Assembly (NCBI RefSeq): GCF_012931985.1
Contig: NZ_JAAFGM010000003.1
Location: 1-64,000 of the forward strand
Reading direction: 5' to 3'
Origin: Candidatus Roseilinea sp. NK_OTU-006
GTDB lineage: Bacteria; Chloroflexota; Anaerolineae; J036; Brachytrichaceae
DNA: 64,000 bases
The notes below the pieces were generated by a model. That model was not told the origin of the DNA. It saw only the letters and a program-made list of their open reading frames with translations, and did no database searches. A program made the position numbers and the translations under genes. How positions within the stretch are numbered: position 1 is the stretch's first letter; the number at the start of each line of letters is the position of its first letter. Of this stretch, positions 37,493-47,250 are shown in pieces.

Positions 37493-38353
37493 ATGCATCG
37501 CGACAATCGCTCGATCCTGGAGACCATCATCGAACACAAGCGGAATGACGAACTGCCTCAACGCAAACGTCAGATGCCGCCGGCCGAAGTGCGTCGCCTA
37601 GCCGAAACCGCCGGCGCGCCCACGCGCGACTTCGCCGCGGCGCTGCGCCGAGCCGATGGGCGGGTCGCGCTCATTGCCGAGATCAAGCGCGCCTCGCCTT
37701 CCAAAGGGGAACTGGCGCGGGGCGCGTTTCGGCCGGAAGCGCTGGCGCGCATCTATGCCACCCACGGCGCATCGGCCATCAGTGTGTTGACCGATGAACG
37801 CTTCTTCAAAGGGGCGCTGGATCATCTGCGGGAGGTGCGCGCTGTGGTGGATGTGCCGCTGTTGCGCAAAGATTTCATCCTCGATCCCTATCAGGTCTAT
37901 GAGGCGCGCGCAGCCGGCGCCGATGCGGTGCTGTTGATCGCTGCCGCGCTCGATGACGCTGCGCTGCGCGACCTGTTCGCGCTCGCGCGCGAACTTGGCT
38001 TGACGCCGCTGGTCGAAGTGCATGACGAGCATGAGACCGACCGCGCGCTGGCCGTCGGCGCGCGCGTGATCGGCGTCAACAACCGCGACTTGCGCACCTT
38101 CGCCACCGACATTGAGGCCACGGCGCGATGTGCGGCGCGCATCCTCAGCGCCGGCTCACAAGCGGACAGTTGCACGCTTGTCTCCGAGAGCGGCATCTTC
38201 ACCGCCGACGATGTTGCGCGCGTCGCCGCCATGGGCGCCCAGGCAGTCCTGGTCGGCGAATCCATCATCACGTCGGACGATATGGCAGCGCAGGTGCAGA
38301 TGCTGTCGGGCGTGGTCAGACCGGCCGCTCGGCGCGGCACCCAGTCCGCTTAA
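37493..38353 (+). CDS. trpC: Indole-3-glycerol-phosphate synthase
   Basis: A 286-residue TIM-barrel enzyme of tryptophan synthesis. Conserved pieces are IAEIKRASPSKGELA, LLRKDFILDPYQVYEARAAG, VIGVNNRDLRTFATD and LVSESGIFTADDV. The ATG at 37493 gives the expected start; the frame further upstream overlaps the divergent gene and is not conserved. Other trp genes are absent here. Confidence 0.95.
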   Translation: MHRDNRSILETIIEHKRNDELPQRKRQMPPAEVRRLAETAGAPTRDFAAALRRADGRVALIAEIKRASPSKGELARGAFRPEALARIYATHGASAISVLTDERFFKGALDHLREVRAVVDVPLLRKDFILDPYQVYEARAAGADAVLLIAAALDDAALRDLFALARELGLTPLVEVHDEHETDRALAVGARVIGVNNRDLRTFATDIEATARCAARILSAGSQADSCTLVSESGIFTADDVARVAAMGAQAVLVGESIITSDDMAAQVQMLSGVVRPAARRGTQSA

Positions 38354-38356
38354 GGC

Positions 38357-38764
38357 TCAATCCTTCTTGAGCAGGTCGCGAATTTCGGTGAGCAGCTTGA
38401 CTTCCGCCGGCGGTTCAGCAGGCGGCGGGGCCGGCCGCTTGTAAATCTTGTTCGCTGCGCGCACGAGAAAGAACATCGCAACGGCGATGACCAGGAAGTT
38501 GATCACCGTCTGGAGAAAGCGCCCCCAGGCGATCACCGGCGCGTCGGCCGCCTGCGCAGCGGCGAGCGAGACGTACTGCTTCCCATCGAGCGCGATGAAC
38601 AAATTGGAGAAGTTGACGCCACCCAGGATCAGCCCGATGGGGGGCATGACGATGTCGTTGACGAGTGAGTGCACGATCGCCCCGAACGCAGCCCCCATGA
38701 CCAAACCGACGGCCAAATCCACAACGTTGCCGCGGGCGATAAACTCTCGGAACTCCTTCCACAC
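38357..38764 (-). CDS. mscL: Large-conductance mechanosensitive channel
   Basis: A 135-residue membrane protein with the MscL N-terminal helix and TM1 (EFREFIARGNVVDLAVGLV), the periplasmic loop, TM2 (FLQTVINFLVIAVAMFFLV) and the cytoplasmic helix. It opens under membrane tension to release solutes on osmotic downshock. It converges on trpC with 3 bp between stops, and is transcribed away from dnaN. Confidence 0.97.
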   Translation of the reverse strand: MWKEFREFIARGNVVDLAVGLVMGAAFGAIVHSLVNDIVMPPIGLILGGVNFSNLFIALDGKQYVSLAAAQAADAPVIAWGRFLQTVINFLVIAVAMFFLVRAANKIYKRPAPPPAEPPAEVKLLTEIRDLLKKD

Positions 38765-38892
38765 AGTGCGCTTTCTCCTCCTGGTTCGATGTCGCCTAAA
38801 AGCTCACCGAATCCGCGCGTGTTATACCATTGCCAGGCGGTTGGAACGGGTCGCGTGGCGCAGCCCGAAGCTTCGCGCCTCTTGCGCTGTTC

Positions 38893-38898
38893 TATAAT
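38893..38898 (+). promoter_or_regulatory. TATAAT -10 box upstream of dnaN
   Basis: A perfect TATAAT lies 52 bp upstream of the dnaN start. A good -35 box is not visible at 16-18 bp. The transcript leader would contain a short GCACGCAGGTGTGC-like dyad. Confidence 0.35.
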
Positions 38899-38950
38899 CT
38901 CGTGCTTGCACCTGCACGCAGGTGTGCATCCCTAACCCAAGGAAGCATGA

Positions 38951-40090
38951 ATGAAAGTCTCGTGCCTGCAGGAAAACCTCGCGCGCGGGTTGAGCATCGT
39001 CAGCCGCGCCGTCGCCCCACGAACGGCCACGCTACCTGTGCTTACGCACATCGTGCTTGCCACCGACCACGGGCGCTTGAAGATCGCAGCCACCAACCTC
39101 GAGCTGGGGATTAGCTGTTGGATCGGCGCGAAGGTGGAGGACGAGGGGGCGATCACCGTGCCGGCGCGCACATTCACCGACCTGGTCGCCCTGCTGCCTG
39201 CCGATCGGGTAGACCTCGAGCTGAACATCCGCACGCAGACGCTGCGAGTGCACAGCGGCCGCACCGACGCCAACATCAAGGGCATTGACGCGCAAGAGTT
39301 CCCGATCATCCCAACCTTTCAAGAGGGCGCTGCCGCATGCATCGAGCCGGCTGTGCTGAAGAAGATGATCGCCCAAGTGGTGTTCGCGGCGGCCACCGAC
39401 GAGAGCCGCCCAACGCTGACCGGCGTGCTCACCAAGCTGGAAGGCGACAAGATCACCATGGCGGCGACGGATGGGTTTCGTCTGAGCGTGCGATCCGACC
39501 GATTGAAGGAGCCGGTGGGCGAACCGCGCACGATCCTCATCCCGGCCAAAGCGCTGGTGGAAGTGGGGCGCGTCATGGGCGACCAGGACGAGCCGGTGGC
39601 CATCAGCATCACGCCCTCGCACGGCCAGGTGCTCTTCCACATGAAAGACGTGGACGTCGTCGCGCAGTTGATTGATCAGAAGTTCCCCGACTACGAGCCG
39701 ATCATCCCGAAGCGCCACGACACGCGCACGATCGTGAACACCGCCGAGATGCTGAAAGCGTGCCGACAAGCCAGCATCTTCGCCCGCGATTCGCTCGATA
39801 CCGTGCGCGTGCTCATCAAGCCGGGCGAGGAACTCGAACCGGGCAAAGTGACCGTGGTCGCCCGCGCCGACGAGACCGGCGATAACCAGAGCGAGCTAGA
39901 GGCGACCGTCGTCGGCAACGAGATCGAGATTGGTTTCAACGTCAGGTATCTGATCGAAGCCTTCTCTGCGGTGGATACGCCGCAGACGGCAATCGAGACC
40001 ACCCAGCCGCGCAGCCCGGCGGTCATCCGCGCCCTCGGCGATGACCACTTCTTCCACCTGGTGATGCCGATGCATTTGCCGAAGGGGTGA
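38951..40090 (+). CDS. dnaN: DNA polymerase III beta sliding clamp
   Basis: A 379-residue sliding clamp, with three repeated clamp domains. The start KVSCLQENLARGLSIVSRAV, the middle segment ATDGFRLSVRSDRLKE, and the end DDHFFHLVMPMHLP (M-P-M/x-L at the C-terminus) are family features. It tethers polymerases to DNA. It is separated from dnaA and recF, neither being adjacent, which is unusual for a chromosome-origin layout; no DnaA boxes were noticed. Confidence 0.96.
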   Translation: MKVSCLQENLARGLSIVSRAVAPRTATLPVLTHIVLATDHGRLKIAATNLELGISCWIGAKVEDEGAITVPARTFTDLVALLPADRVDLELNIRTQTLRVHSGRTDANIKGIDAQEFPIIPTFQEGAAACIEPAVLKKMIAQVVFAAATDESRPTLTGVLTKLEGDKITMAATDGFRLSVRSDRLKEPVGEPRTILIPAKALVEVGRVMGDQDEPVAISITPSHGQVLFHMKDVDVVAQLIDQKFPDYEPIIPKRHDTRTIVNTAEMLKACRQASIFARDSLDTVRVLIKPGEELEPGKVTVVARADETGDNQSELEATVVGNEIEIGFNVRYLIEAFSAVDTPQTAIETTQPRSPAVIRALGDDHFFHLVMPMHLPKG

Positions 40091-40157
40091 GCGATGGAGC
40101 GGGTGGCTGCGCCTTGAGCCAACCACAGATCGCGCCCGCGGCGAATCACTCACCGGC

Positions 40158-43079
40158 CTATAGCACCCTGCTGACGCGCAGCCAGGCATTGCCCATCTCA
40201 GCGTTGGCGCTTTCGATGTTCTGCGACGCACCCATCACCACAACGCGGCCGCGCGCGCTCACATCGTCCAGGATGTCGGCGAAACGCACGAAATCCTGCG
40301 GCGTGGTGCCAAGCACCTCATCGCGGATGCGCTGGCGCGCTTCCTCGCTATCGCTGGCCAGGTAACGCACCATCGAAGTGAAGCCCTTGGCGTCGGGCAG
40401 CATGTAATCGTCTATATCGCCGATCACGCCGATGATGGTGCGCGTCACCTCCGCTTCGCTGGGTGGGTGCTGACGCAGGAAAGCGGCGGCGCCGTCGTAG
40501 TTGCGAATCGTGCCGAGCAGGTTGGGGTCGCGATACGAGAGGAAGGTCCATGCGCCGCTGCGCGTGTCGAAGGTGCAGAAGCCGCCGTAGGCGCCACCCT
40601 GCATACGCACGCGCTCCCACAGGTAGCCGGTGCGCAGGTAGTTCTGCACCGGCAGCCATGTCCCACTGAGCCGATGGCCGAGGGCATAGAGGTCTGCACC
40701 TTTGCCCACATAGTTGACCTGCGCTGGGATGGTCAGACCTTCGTTGCCGGCTTCGCCGCCGTCGGGCCAATCGAAAAGTGGAGAGTGGGAAGTGGGGAGT
40801 TGGTCAATGAAGGCGGAAAGTTTGGGTTGGAGTTGAGACCAGTTCGCCGCGTCGAGCGTGACGTTGGCGACCATGCCCTGGCGCGTGATCAGCCGGTCGC
40901 GCACGCGCGTCAGCCGGGCCAGCACCCCGTCCCAGTCGCGCTCCACTTGTTCGGCCAGCCGGCGCAAGAAGAAGAGCTGGCTCACACCGCCGATCTGCTC
41001 GGCAGCCCAGTCGGTCTGGCTAAAAACCGACCGCAGGCGAACGTTGACAAACGCATGGCCGCTGGGGACGAGGCCGCCCTCTATGCTGGCCTTGTTCTCC
41101 AGCACGATCTGTTTGAAGCGTTCGCGGTTGTCGAGTCGGGCGTTCAGCAGCACGTCGCGCAGGATGTCGAGCAGGTCGTCGAACTGGGCGACGGTGCTCT
41201 TGGCGCGCAGGAAGAAGCGTCCGACGGGTTGGCGACCCTCGCGCGAGATGGTGTTCAACGTGCTGGAGCTGATGCCGCCGGTCTTGCGCCCAATGCGCTG
41301 CAGCAGCTTGACGAAATCTTCCTTATCGGTGCCCATCTGCAACAGGACGCGGCCGATGAGCGCAGCATACGGCACGTCTTCGGGAGGCAGGGCGCGCAGA
41401 TCGAAGCCAAGATCCAGGTAGACGATGCCGTTCGTGAACAGGTCGTGATAGAGGATGGTCGTGCCGTCTGCCTCTTTGAAGATCTCAATCGGGATTACTT
41501 TATTCTTCCGATCCAGGTCGCTGAGCTTGAGCGAAGGGATGGCCGCCAGCGCCTCGGGCGGGTCGGGCGTGAGCTGCATTGCCTTGAGCGTCTGAGTGTC
41601 GGCGAGGATGCGCTGAAGGTCGGCGTCGCTCATTTGTGCGCGCGCTGCATCCAGCCGGGCGCGCTCTTTGGCGGCCAGTTCCTGGCGTATGGTTGCGTCG
41701 GGGATCAGGATCACCGTCGTGCGATGCGGGTTATCGAGGAAGTATTTTTGGATCAAGTCGGTGAAGACCGGTTCGCCGCGCCCCAGGCGCGCCTTGATGG
41801 ACTGCAGCGGCCGCTCGAAGGCCAACAGCGCAAACGGATCGCCGCCGTAGAGCCAGGTTCGCAGCGCCATGGTCATGAAGACGATACCGCGCGGAAAGCT
41901 GCCGAAGTTGCTCTCGCGCAGACGGAACTCAACGGTATTGACCGAGGCCTCAACCTGATCCGGCGCGAACCCGTCGCGGGCCAGCTTGGACAGGGTGTCG
42001 AGCACGAGTTGCTCCAGCTTATCGGCGTCCGCAGGATTCATGCCTTTCAATCCGACGGAGAACGTGGACTGGCGCAGCTCATCATCATAGCCGCTGCTGG
42101 TCAAGTTCTCGCCAAGCCCGCTGTCGATCAGCGCCTTGCGCAAGGGCGAGGCCGGCGTGCCCACCAGCATGTGCGACAGAATGTTGAGGGCGAGCGTCAT
42201 CTCCGGGTCCCTTTCGTCGGTCAGCAGCCAATTGATCGAAACCATGCCGCGCTTGGTCTGCGGCTCGTCGCCGGCATCGTAGCGCTCGACGATACGTCGC
42301 GGCGCCTGCCAGCGCGGTTGTAAGCCGATCTCCGGCTTCACCTCGATGCGGTCAAACGCGCTCAACCAGGCATCCAGATAGCGCAGCCGCTCTTCCGGGT
42401 CGTCGTTGCCGTAGAAGACGATGCGCGCGTTGGAGGGGTGATAGTATGTCTCGTGGAACTTCTTGAACTGCGCGTAGGTCAGGTCGGGAATGACGGCCGG
42501 GTCGCCGCCGGAGTCGAACCGATAGACGGTATCGGGGAAGAGCGTGTGCTGGATCGTGCGGGCAAGCACGTTGTCGGGCGACGAATAAGCCCCTTTCATC
42601 TCATTGAAGACGACGCCCTTGAACTGCAATGGCTGATTCGGTTCTTCCAGCTCATAATGCCAGCCTTCCTGCATGAGCGTCCATGGCGTGATGCGCGGGT
42701 AGAACACCGCGTCGAGGTACACGTCTATCAGGTTGTAGAGGTCTTTGACGTTCTGGCTGGCGACCGGGTAAATGGTGCGGTCGGGATAGGTCATCGCGTT
42801 CAGGAAGGTGTTCAGCGACCCTTTGGCCAGCTCGATGAACGGCTCCTTGACCGGATACTTGCGCGAGCCGCACAGCACGCTATGTTCGAGGATGTGAGGG
42901 AGGCCGGTCGAATCCTGCGGCGGCGTAGCAAATGCAATGCCGAAGACTTTGTTCTCGTCGTCGTTAATCAACGAAAGCAACTGGGCGCCGGTCTTGACGT
43001 GGCGATAAAGCCGCGCCGTCGAGTTGATCTCGGCGAGGGTCTCTTCGCGGACCAGCTCGAAGCCATAGGTAACGCTCAT
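40158..43079 (-). CDS. M16C insulinase-family metalloprotease (PreP-like)
   Basis: A 973-residue peptidase. The inverted zinc motif HILEH is at 62-66, followed by CGSRKYPVKEPFIELAKGS and the distal Glu in FNEMKGAYSSPDN; a second, inactive M16 half follows after a hinge. This is the architecture of presequence proteases, which degrade small unfolded peptides in a closed chamber. The ATG at 43079 fits the family start (MSVTYGFELV); the longer frame upstream overlaps the Rel gene promoter and is not conserved. A heptamer repeat at 40779-40801 inserts LPTSHSPLF into the C-terminal half. Confidence 0.92.
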   Translation of the reverse strand: MSVTYGFELVREETLAEINSTARLYRHVKTGAQLLSLINDDENKVFGIAFATPPQDSTGLPHILEHSVLCGSRKYPVKEPFIELAKGSLNTFLNAMTYPDRTIYPVASQNVKDLYNLIDVYLDAVFYPRITPWTLMQEGWHYELEEPNQPLQFKGVVFNEMKGAYSSPDNVLARTIQHTLFPDTVYRFDSGGDPAVIPDLTYAQFKKFHETYYHPSNARIVFYGNDDPEERLRYLDAWLSAFDRIEVKPEIGLQPRWQAPRRIVERYDAGDEPQTKRGMVSINWLLTDERDPEMTLALNILSHMLVGTPASPLRKALIDSGLGENLTSSGYDDELRQSTFSVGLKGMNPADADKLEQLVLDTLSKLARDGFAPDQVEASVNTVEFRLRESNFGSFPRGIVFMTMALRTWLYGGDPFALLAFERPLQSIKARLGRGEPVFTDLIQKYFLDNPHRTTVILIPDATIRQELAAKERARLDAARAQMSDADLQRILADTQTLKAMQLTPDPPEALAAIPSLKLSDLDRKNKVIPIEIFKEADGTTILYHDLFTNGIVYLDLGFDLRALPPEDVPYAALIGRVLLQMGTDKEDFVKLLQRIGRKTGGISSSTLNTISREGRQPVGRFFLRAKSTVAQFDDLLDILRDVLLNARLDNRERFKQIVLENKASIEGGLVPSGHAFVNVRLRSVFSQTDWAAEQIGGVSQLFFLRRLAEQVERDWDGVLARLTRVRDRLITRQGMVANVTLDAANWSQLQPKLSAFIDQLPTSHSPLFDWPDGGEAGNEGLTIPAQVNYVGKGADLYALGHRLSGTWLPVQNYLRTGYLWERVRMQGGAYGGFCTFDTRSGAWTFLSYRDPNLLGTIRNYDGAAAFLRQHPPSEAEVTRTIIGVIGDIDDYMLPDAKGFTSMVRYLASDSEEARQRIRDEVLGTTPQDFVRFADILDDVSARGRVVVMGASQNIESANAEMGNAWLRVSRVL
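40779..40801. repeat. Heptamer tandem repeat inside the M16C protease gene
   Basis: Three imperfect heptamers (GTGGAGA, GTGGGAA, GTGGGGA) lie within the coding sequence and encode the low-complexity QLPTSHSPLF segment. They are in frame with the gene. Confidence 0.65.
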
Positions 43080-43154
43080 GGGCAGGAGGATACCACTACG
43101 ACATTTGAGGATTAGAATAGAGGGTGTGAAAGGCGAGCGAGGCGCCCAAGCACG

Positions 43155-45608
43155 ATGGAGGAGCACCGTACGGTCCAATCTCTCGATGAGCTGCTCAGGC
43201 TGATGGCGCCAAGGAGCAGCAGCGCAGACCTTGTGCTCGTCGAGCGTGCCTACCGCTTGGCCGAAGCTGCGCATATTGACCAGAAGCGCTCGACCGGCGA
43301 GCCGTATATCACGCACCCACTAGCCGTGGCGGGCATCCTCGCCCAGACCAAGCTCGATCCTCCGACTGTTGCGGCGGCGCTGCTGCACGACGTGGCAGAA
43401 GATACGTCGGTCACGGTGGACGACATCCGCGCCCAGTTTGGCGATGAGATCGCCAAGCTCGTGGATGCTGTGACGAAGCTCAGCAAGCGCGAAGGCATCA
43501 AGCGCGAGTTCACCGTCGGCGAAGGCGCAAAAGATGAAGCGTCGCAGACGTTCAACTACCGCACCGAGCGCGACGCCGAAAGCCTGCGCAAGATGATGCT
43601 GGGGTTGGCCGAGGACGTGCGCGTGGTGTTGATCAAGCTGGCCGACCGGCTGCACAACATGTATACGCTGGACGCGCTGCCGCCGGAGAAGCAGCGCCGC
43701 ATCGCGCGTGAGACGCTGGACATCTACGCGCCGCTGGCCAACCGCCTGGGCATCTGGGAGTGGAAAACGCAGCTCGAAGACTTGGGCTTCCGCTACGCCG
43801 ACCCCGAGCAGTATGCCTTCCTCTCGCGCATGGTCGAAGCCGGCGCCGAGGAGCGCGAACGACGGGTGCGCCGTTACATTCTGGCGCTGCGCGACGCGCT
43901 GGCCGAGGCCGGCATCTACCATGTCGAAATTACCGGCCGCGCCAAGCAGATCTACAGCATCTGGCGCAAGATGCAGCGTAAGCACACCTCGTTCGACCAG
44001 ATCAACGACACACAAGCCATCCGCGTCATCATCGAAGATGGCAGCGACGAAGCGCCCGAGTCCGAGCCGCAGCCCGACCTGCCGGTGGACGACGAGGGCA
44101 GCGAAGTGAACGTGGATGCGATCGTCAACGAGCTGCAGAAAGAGGCGCAGCAGGATCGCGCTGCGAAGAACCGCGAACGCAAGCTGGCGGAGCAAGCGCA
44201 ATTGATGGCCCAGCCGGCCGTGCAGACCTGCTACATCGTGCTCGGCATCGTGCATCGCCTGTGGAAGCCCATCCCCGGTGAGTTCGACGACTACATCGCC
44301 GTGCCGAAGGACAACCGCTACCAAAGCCTGCACACCGCGGTGATCACCGAGGACGGCAAGACGCTGGAGGTGCAAATCCGCACGCGGGCGATGCACCGGG
44401 CCGCCGAGTACGGTGTGGCCGCCCACTGGCTCTACAAAGACGACGCGCAGATCAGCGGCGCATATCAAAAACACATCGAGCAACTGCGCGAGGCCATCAA
44501 GTCCATCGGCAGCGAGGCGGAAGACGCCGCGTCGTTCGTGGACGCGCTGAAGACCGACCAGTTCAAGGACACCGTCTTCTGCTTCACTCCCAAAGGCAAG
44601 CTGATCGAACTGCCCGCTGGCTCTACCATCATTGACTTTGCCTACCGCATCCATACCGAGATCGGCGACCATTGCCGAGGCGCAAAAGTCAACGGGCGCA
44701 TGGAGCCGCTGACCTACAAGCTCAAGAACGGCGACCAGGTCGAAGTGATCACCCGGCCGAACGCCCAGCCCAGCCGCGACTGGCTGCACGACCCGTCCTA
44801 TATCGCGACCTCGGCGGCGCGAAACAAGGTGCGCCAGTGGTTCCGCAGACAAGACCGCGCGCAAAACATCGCCGCCGGCCGCGAGATGATCGAGCGTGAA
44901 CTCAAGCGCATAGGCGTGTCGGACTGGATGAAATTGGCCGACGTGTATCGCCTGTTCAAGGTCGAGCCCGGCAAAGAGGATGACTTCCTGGAGAAGGTGG
45001 GTTACGGCACCATCACGCTGATGAGCGTGTCGTCGCGCGTGCTGGAGGAGGAGCGCCGCCGGCAGAAGCAGCGCGAGGAACGGCTGCCCGGCCTGGCCGG
45101 CTTGACCAACCTGATCCGGCCCAAGCGCAACGGCGACACCCTGACAAAGGGCGGTCAGTTCATCGTCGCCGGCGTACACGGCATGTATTGCACGCCGGCG
45201 CAGTGCTGCAACCCGCTGCCCGGCGATGAGGTGATCGGCTACGTCACGCGCGGCCAGGGCGTCAAGGTGCACAGGCGCGACTGCAAGAACATCTTGAACG
45301 CCGAGCAAGAGCGCTTGATCGAGGTCGTCTACGTCGGCCATCCCGACGAAACGTATCCTGTGCAATTCATGGTCATCGCTGCCGAGCGCACCGGCCTGTT
45401 GGCCGAGCTGACCCACGTGCTGGCCGAGAACAAGATCAACATCACCGACGTGAGCATTGCCAAGCGCGACCTGCAACACGGCGAAGTTCAGGTGTGGCTC
45501 AAGGCGGAGCTGGCCAGCGCCGATCAGGTCACGCCGGTGATGAACAGGCTCAAGCAGGTCAGGAACGTCTTCGAGGTCAACCGCGTGTTCGGCGGGCGCG
45601 GCCGCTGA
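43155..45608 (+). CDS. relA: Bifunctional (p)ppGpp synthetase/hydrolase
   Basis: An 817-residue RSH protein. The HD hydrolase has H78-D79 (LLHDVAEDTSVTVDD) and LIKLADRLHNMYTL; the synthetase has ITGRAKQIYSIWRKM and DYIAVPKDNRYQSLHTAVI; then TGS (VFCFTPKGKLIELPAGSTIID), a zinc-finger/CC domain (CCNPLPGDEVIGYVTRGQG) and a C-terminal ACT domain. The synthetase carries an acidic, charged insertion of about 60 residues at 295-356 (PESEPQPDLPVDDEG) between the strand IRVIIED and CYIVLGIVHRLW, and the HD region has a shorter extra loop near 115-140. It controls the stringent response. The start is the ATG at 43155, divergent from the protease. Confidence 0.95.
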   Translation: MEEHRTVQSLDELLRLMAPRSSSADLVLVERAYRLAEAAHIDQKRSTGEPYITHPLAVAGILAQTKLDPPTVAAALLHDVAEDTSVTVDDIRAQFGDEIAKLVDAVTKLSKREGIKREFTVGEGAKDEASQTFNYRTERDAESLRKMMLGLAEDVRVVLIKLADRLHNMYTLDALPPEKQRRIARETLDIYAPLANRLGIWEWKTQLEDLGFRYADPEQYAFLSRMVEAGAEERERRVRRYILALRDALAEAGIYHVEITGRAKQIYSIWRKMQRKHTSFDQINDTQAIRVIIEDGSDEAPESEPQPDLPVDDEGSEVNVDAIVNELQKEAQQDRAAKNRERKLAEQAQLMAQPAVQTCYIVLGIVHRLWKPIPGEFDDYIAVPKDNRYQSLHTAVITEDGKTLEVQIRTRAMHRAAEYGVAAHWLYKDDAQISGAYQKHIEQLREAIKSIGSEAEDAASFVDALKTDQFKDTVFCFTPKGKLIELPAGSTIIDFAYRIHTEIGDHCRGAKVNGRMEPLTYKLKNGDQVEVITRPNAQPSRDWLHDPSYIATSAARNKVRQWFRRQDRAQNIAAGREMIERELKRIGVSDWMKLADVYRLFKVEPGKEDDFLEKVGYGTITLMSVSSRVLEEERRRQKQREERLPGLAGLTNLIRPKRNGDTLTKGGQFIVAGVHGMYCTPAQCCNPLPGDEVIGYVTRGQGVKVHRRDCKNILNAEQERLIEVVYVGHPDETYPVQFMVIAAERTGLLAELTHVLAENKINITDVSIAKRDLQHGEVQVWLKAELASADQVTPVMNRLKQVRNVFEVNRVFGGRGR

Positions 45609-47036
45609 TCAGATCAGCGCCCTCCCTTGCATGTGCCCGGGCACCGACAGGCCCAACGCGCGGAGCACGGTCGGCGCGATGTCCATCAATTGCGCGCCCT
45701 CAACCTTGCGACCGTTGCCGGGCCGGCGCGGGTCGCGCCAGATAAACAGCCCATTCTGCGCATGGTTGCAATCGTCCGGCCCGGTGTCGTTCTCGAAGGT
45801 GTAAATGCGGCCGTGGCCCAGCGAGCCGACCGAGCGCCACAACAAATCGCCGAAATACACGATGAGGTCCGGCGCGACGCCGTTGACCTGCTGGTAGATT
45901 TCCTGCGGTTTGAAAACGCGCGTGCCGATGGCCTCGCCGCGATGATTTGGGATCGCCGCGAGTTTCTCCGCCAATTCGTCGCGCACGGCCTCATACTCGG
46001 TGAGGGCAACTGCGCCTTCCGGCTCGCGGCCTTGCACGTTGAGGAAGACGCGCCCATAGTAGCCGCCGCTGCCCCAGGCCCGTGTGCGTGACCAGTCCAC
46101 CGCGTCGCGCTCGATCAGCTTCTCCAGCGTGACGATCTGGCCTGGCTGCGGCGCTTCCTTCAACGCCAGGTAGCCTTCGCGCCACAGCCACTCGTTCAGG
46201 CAGATGCCGCCGTCCAGACGCTTCGCACCGTGGTCGGACACCACCAGCACGATGGCATCCTCAGGGAGCATCGCTAGCCACGCGCCGATCTTGGCGTCCA
46301 GATAGACGTAGTAATCGTGAATGGCGCGCTCGTAGGGATTGCCGGCTTGGTAACGCCAGTGGCGCGGGTCATGGTAGCGCCAGAAGCCATGATGAATGCG
46401 ATCCACACCGATCTCCATCACCATGAAGAAGTCCCACGGCTCACTCCTCAGCAGCGCGTCCACCACCTTGAAGCGCGCTTCGGTCATCGCGTAGATCTGT
46501 CGGAGCAGCCAATCTTTGTCCTCGGTGCGGAACTCGTTGACGTCGAACGCGTAGTCCGGCGCGATGCGCAGCACCTCGTCTTTCAGGCGGGGGGGATAGG
46601 CGAACGGGCTGTGCCGGCCCGGCGTCAGGAAGTCTGAGATCAGACAGCCGTTGAGCGGCTTCACCGGAAAGGTCTGCGGAACGCCGATGACCACGCTGCG
46701 CTTGCCGGCCTCGGTCAGGTAATCCCACACGCGCTTCTCTTTGACGTGCTCCGCGTTCGCCGTGAACATGCGCCCATAGGACGTGTCGGCGCGATTGCGA
46801 AAGCCGTAGATGCCGAGCACACCAGGATCGCGCGAAGAGAGCATCGAACTCCACGCCGGCACGGTGATCGCCGGGATGCACGACTTTAGCTCGCCCCATA
46901 CGCCGCCGGCGGCCAGGCGCGAGAGATTCGGCAAATCGTCGCGCCAGCGGTCGAACACCAGCTCGGGCGCGGCGCAGTCCAGCCCCACGACAAAGACGCG
47001 CGGGGGCGAACGCCGGAAGAAGGATGGCAGCTTCAC
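45609..47036 (-). CDS. Alkaline-phosphatase-superfamily phosphodiesterase
   Basis: About 475 residues of the type I phosphodiesterase/nucleotide pyrophosphatase group. Metal site pieces are VFVVGLDCAAPELVFDRW, the nucleophile region AITVPAWSSMLSSRDPG (catalytic Thr/Ser), and VLVVSDHGAKRLDGGICLNEW. Such enzymes cleave phosphodiesters or transfer phosphoalcohol groups. The GTG at 47036 is chosen because the conserved part begins there; an ATG at 47084 is possible. It is divergent from the sulfatase-like gene at 47251, a related protein. Confidence 0.85.
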   Translation of the reverse strand: MKLPSFFRRSPPRVFVVGLDCAAPELVFDRWRDDLPNLSRLAAGGVWGELKSCIPAITVPAWSSMLSSRDPGVLGIYGFRNRADTSYGRMFTANAEHVKEKRVWDYLTEAGKRSVVIGVPQTFPVKPLNGCLISDFLTPGRHSPFAYPPRLKDEVLRIAPDYAFDVNEFRTEDKDWLLRQIYAMTEARFKVVDALLRSEPWDFFMVMEIGVDRIHHGFWRYHDPRHWRYQAGNPYERAIHDYYVYLDAKIGAWLAMLPEDAIVLVVSDHGAKRLDGGICLNEWLWREGYLALKEAPQPGQIVTLEKLIERDAVDWSRTRAWGSGGYYGRVFLNVQGREPEGAVALTEYEAVRDELAEKLAAIPNHRGEAIGTRVFKPQEIYQQVNGVAPDLIVYFGDLLWRSVGSLGHGRIYTFENDTGPDDCNHAQNGLFIWRDPRRPGNGRKVEGAQLMDIAPTVLRALGLSVPGHMQGRALI

Positions 47037-47250
47037 GCTGGCGAATTCTATATCCGCCCCCCGCCGGTGGATTAGAGGGCGCATTCGCCAAAATAAGGGA
47101 GACGTGTTCGCGAGGGCGCGCTCGGCCCCATTCGCGGCATATCGAGGTGCGGGAACGGAGTCCGCGCTCGACCATGCGCCCGTTGCCCCTATACACGAAT
47201 GCACCCATATTAAATCCGCTTAAACACAACATGCCTATACTTCCCGCCAC

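Noticed and set aside
40467-42323. 618-codon open frame on the plus strand
   Set aside because: Antisense shadow of the M16C protease gene; no recognisable domain.
43320-45479. 719-codon open frame on the minus strand
   Set aside because: It is the antisense shadow of the Rel/Spo gene, whose HD, synthetase, TGS and ACT motifs are clear; the minus frame is His/Leu/Arg-rich without any motif.
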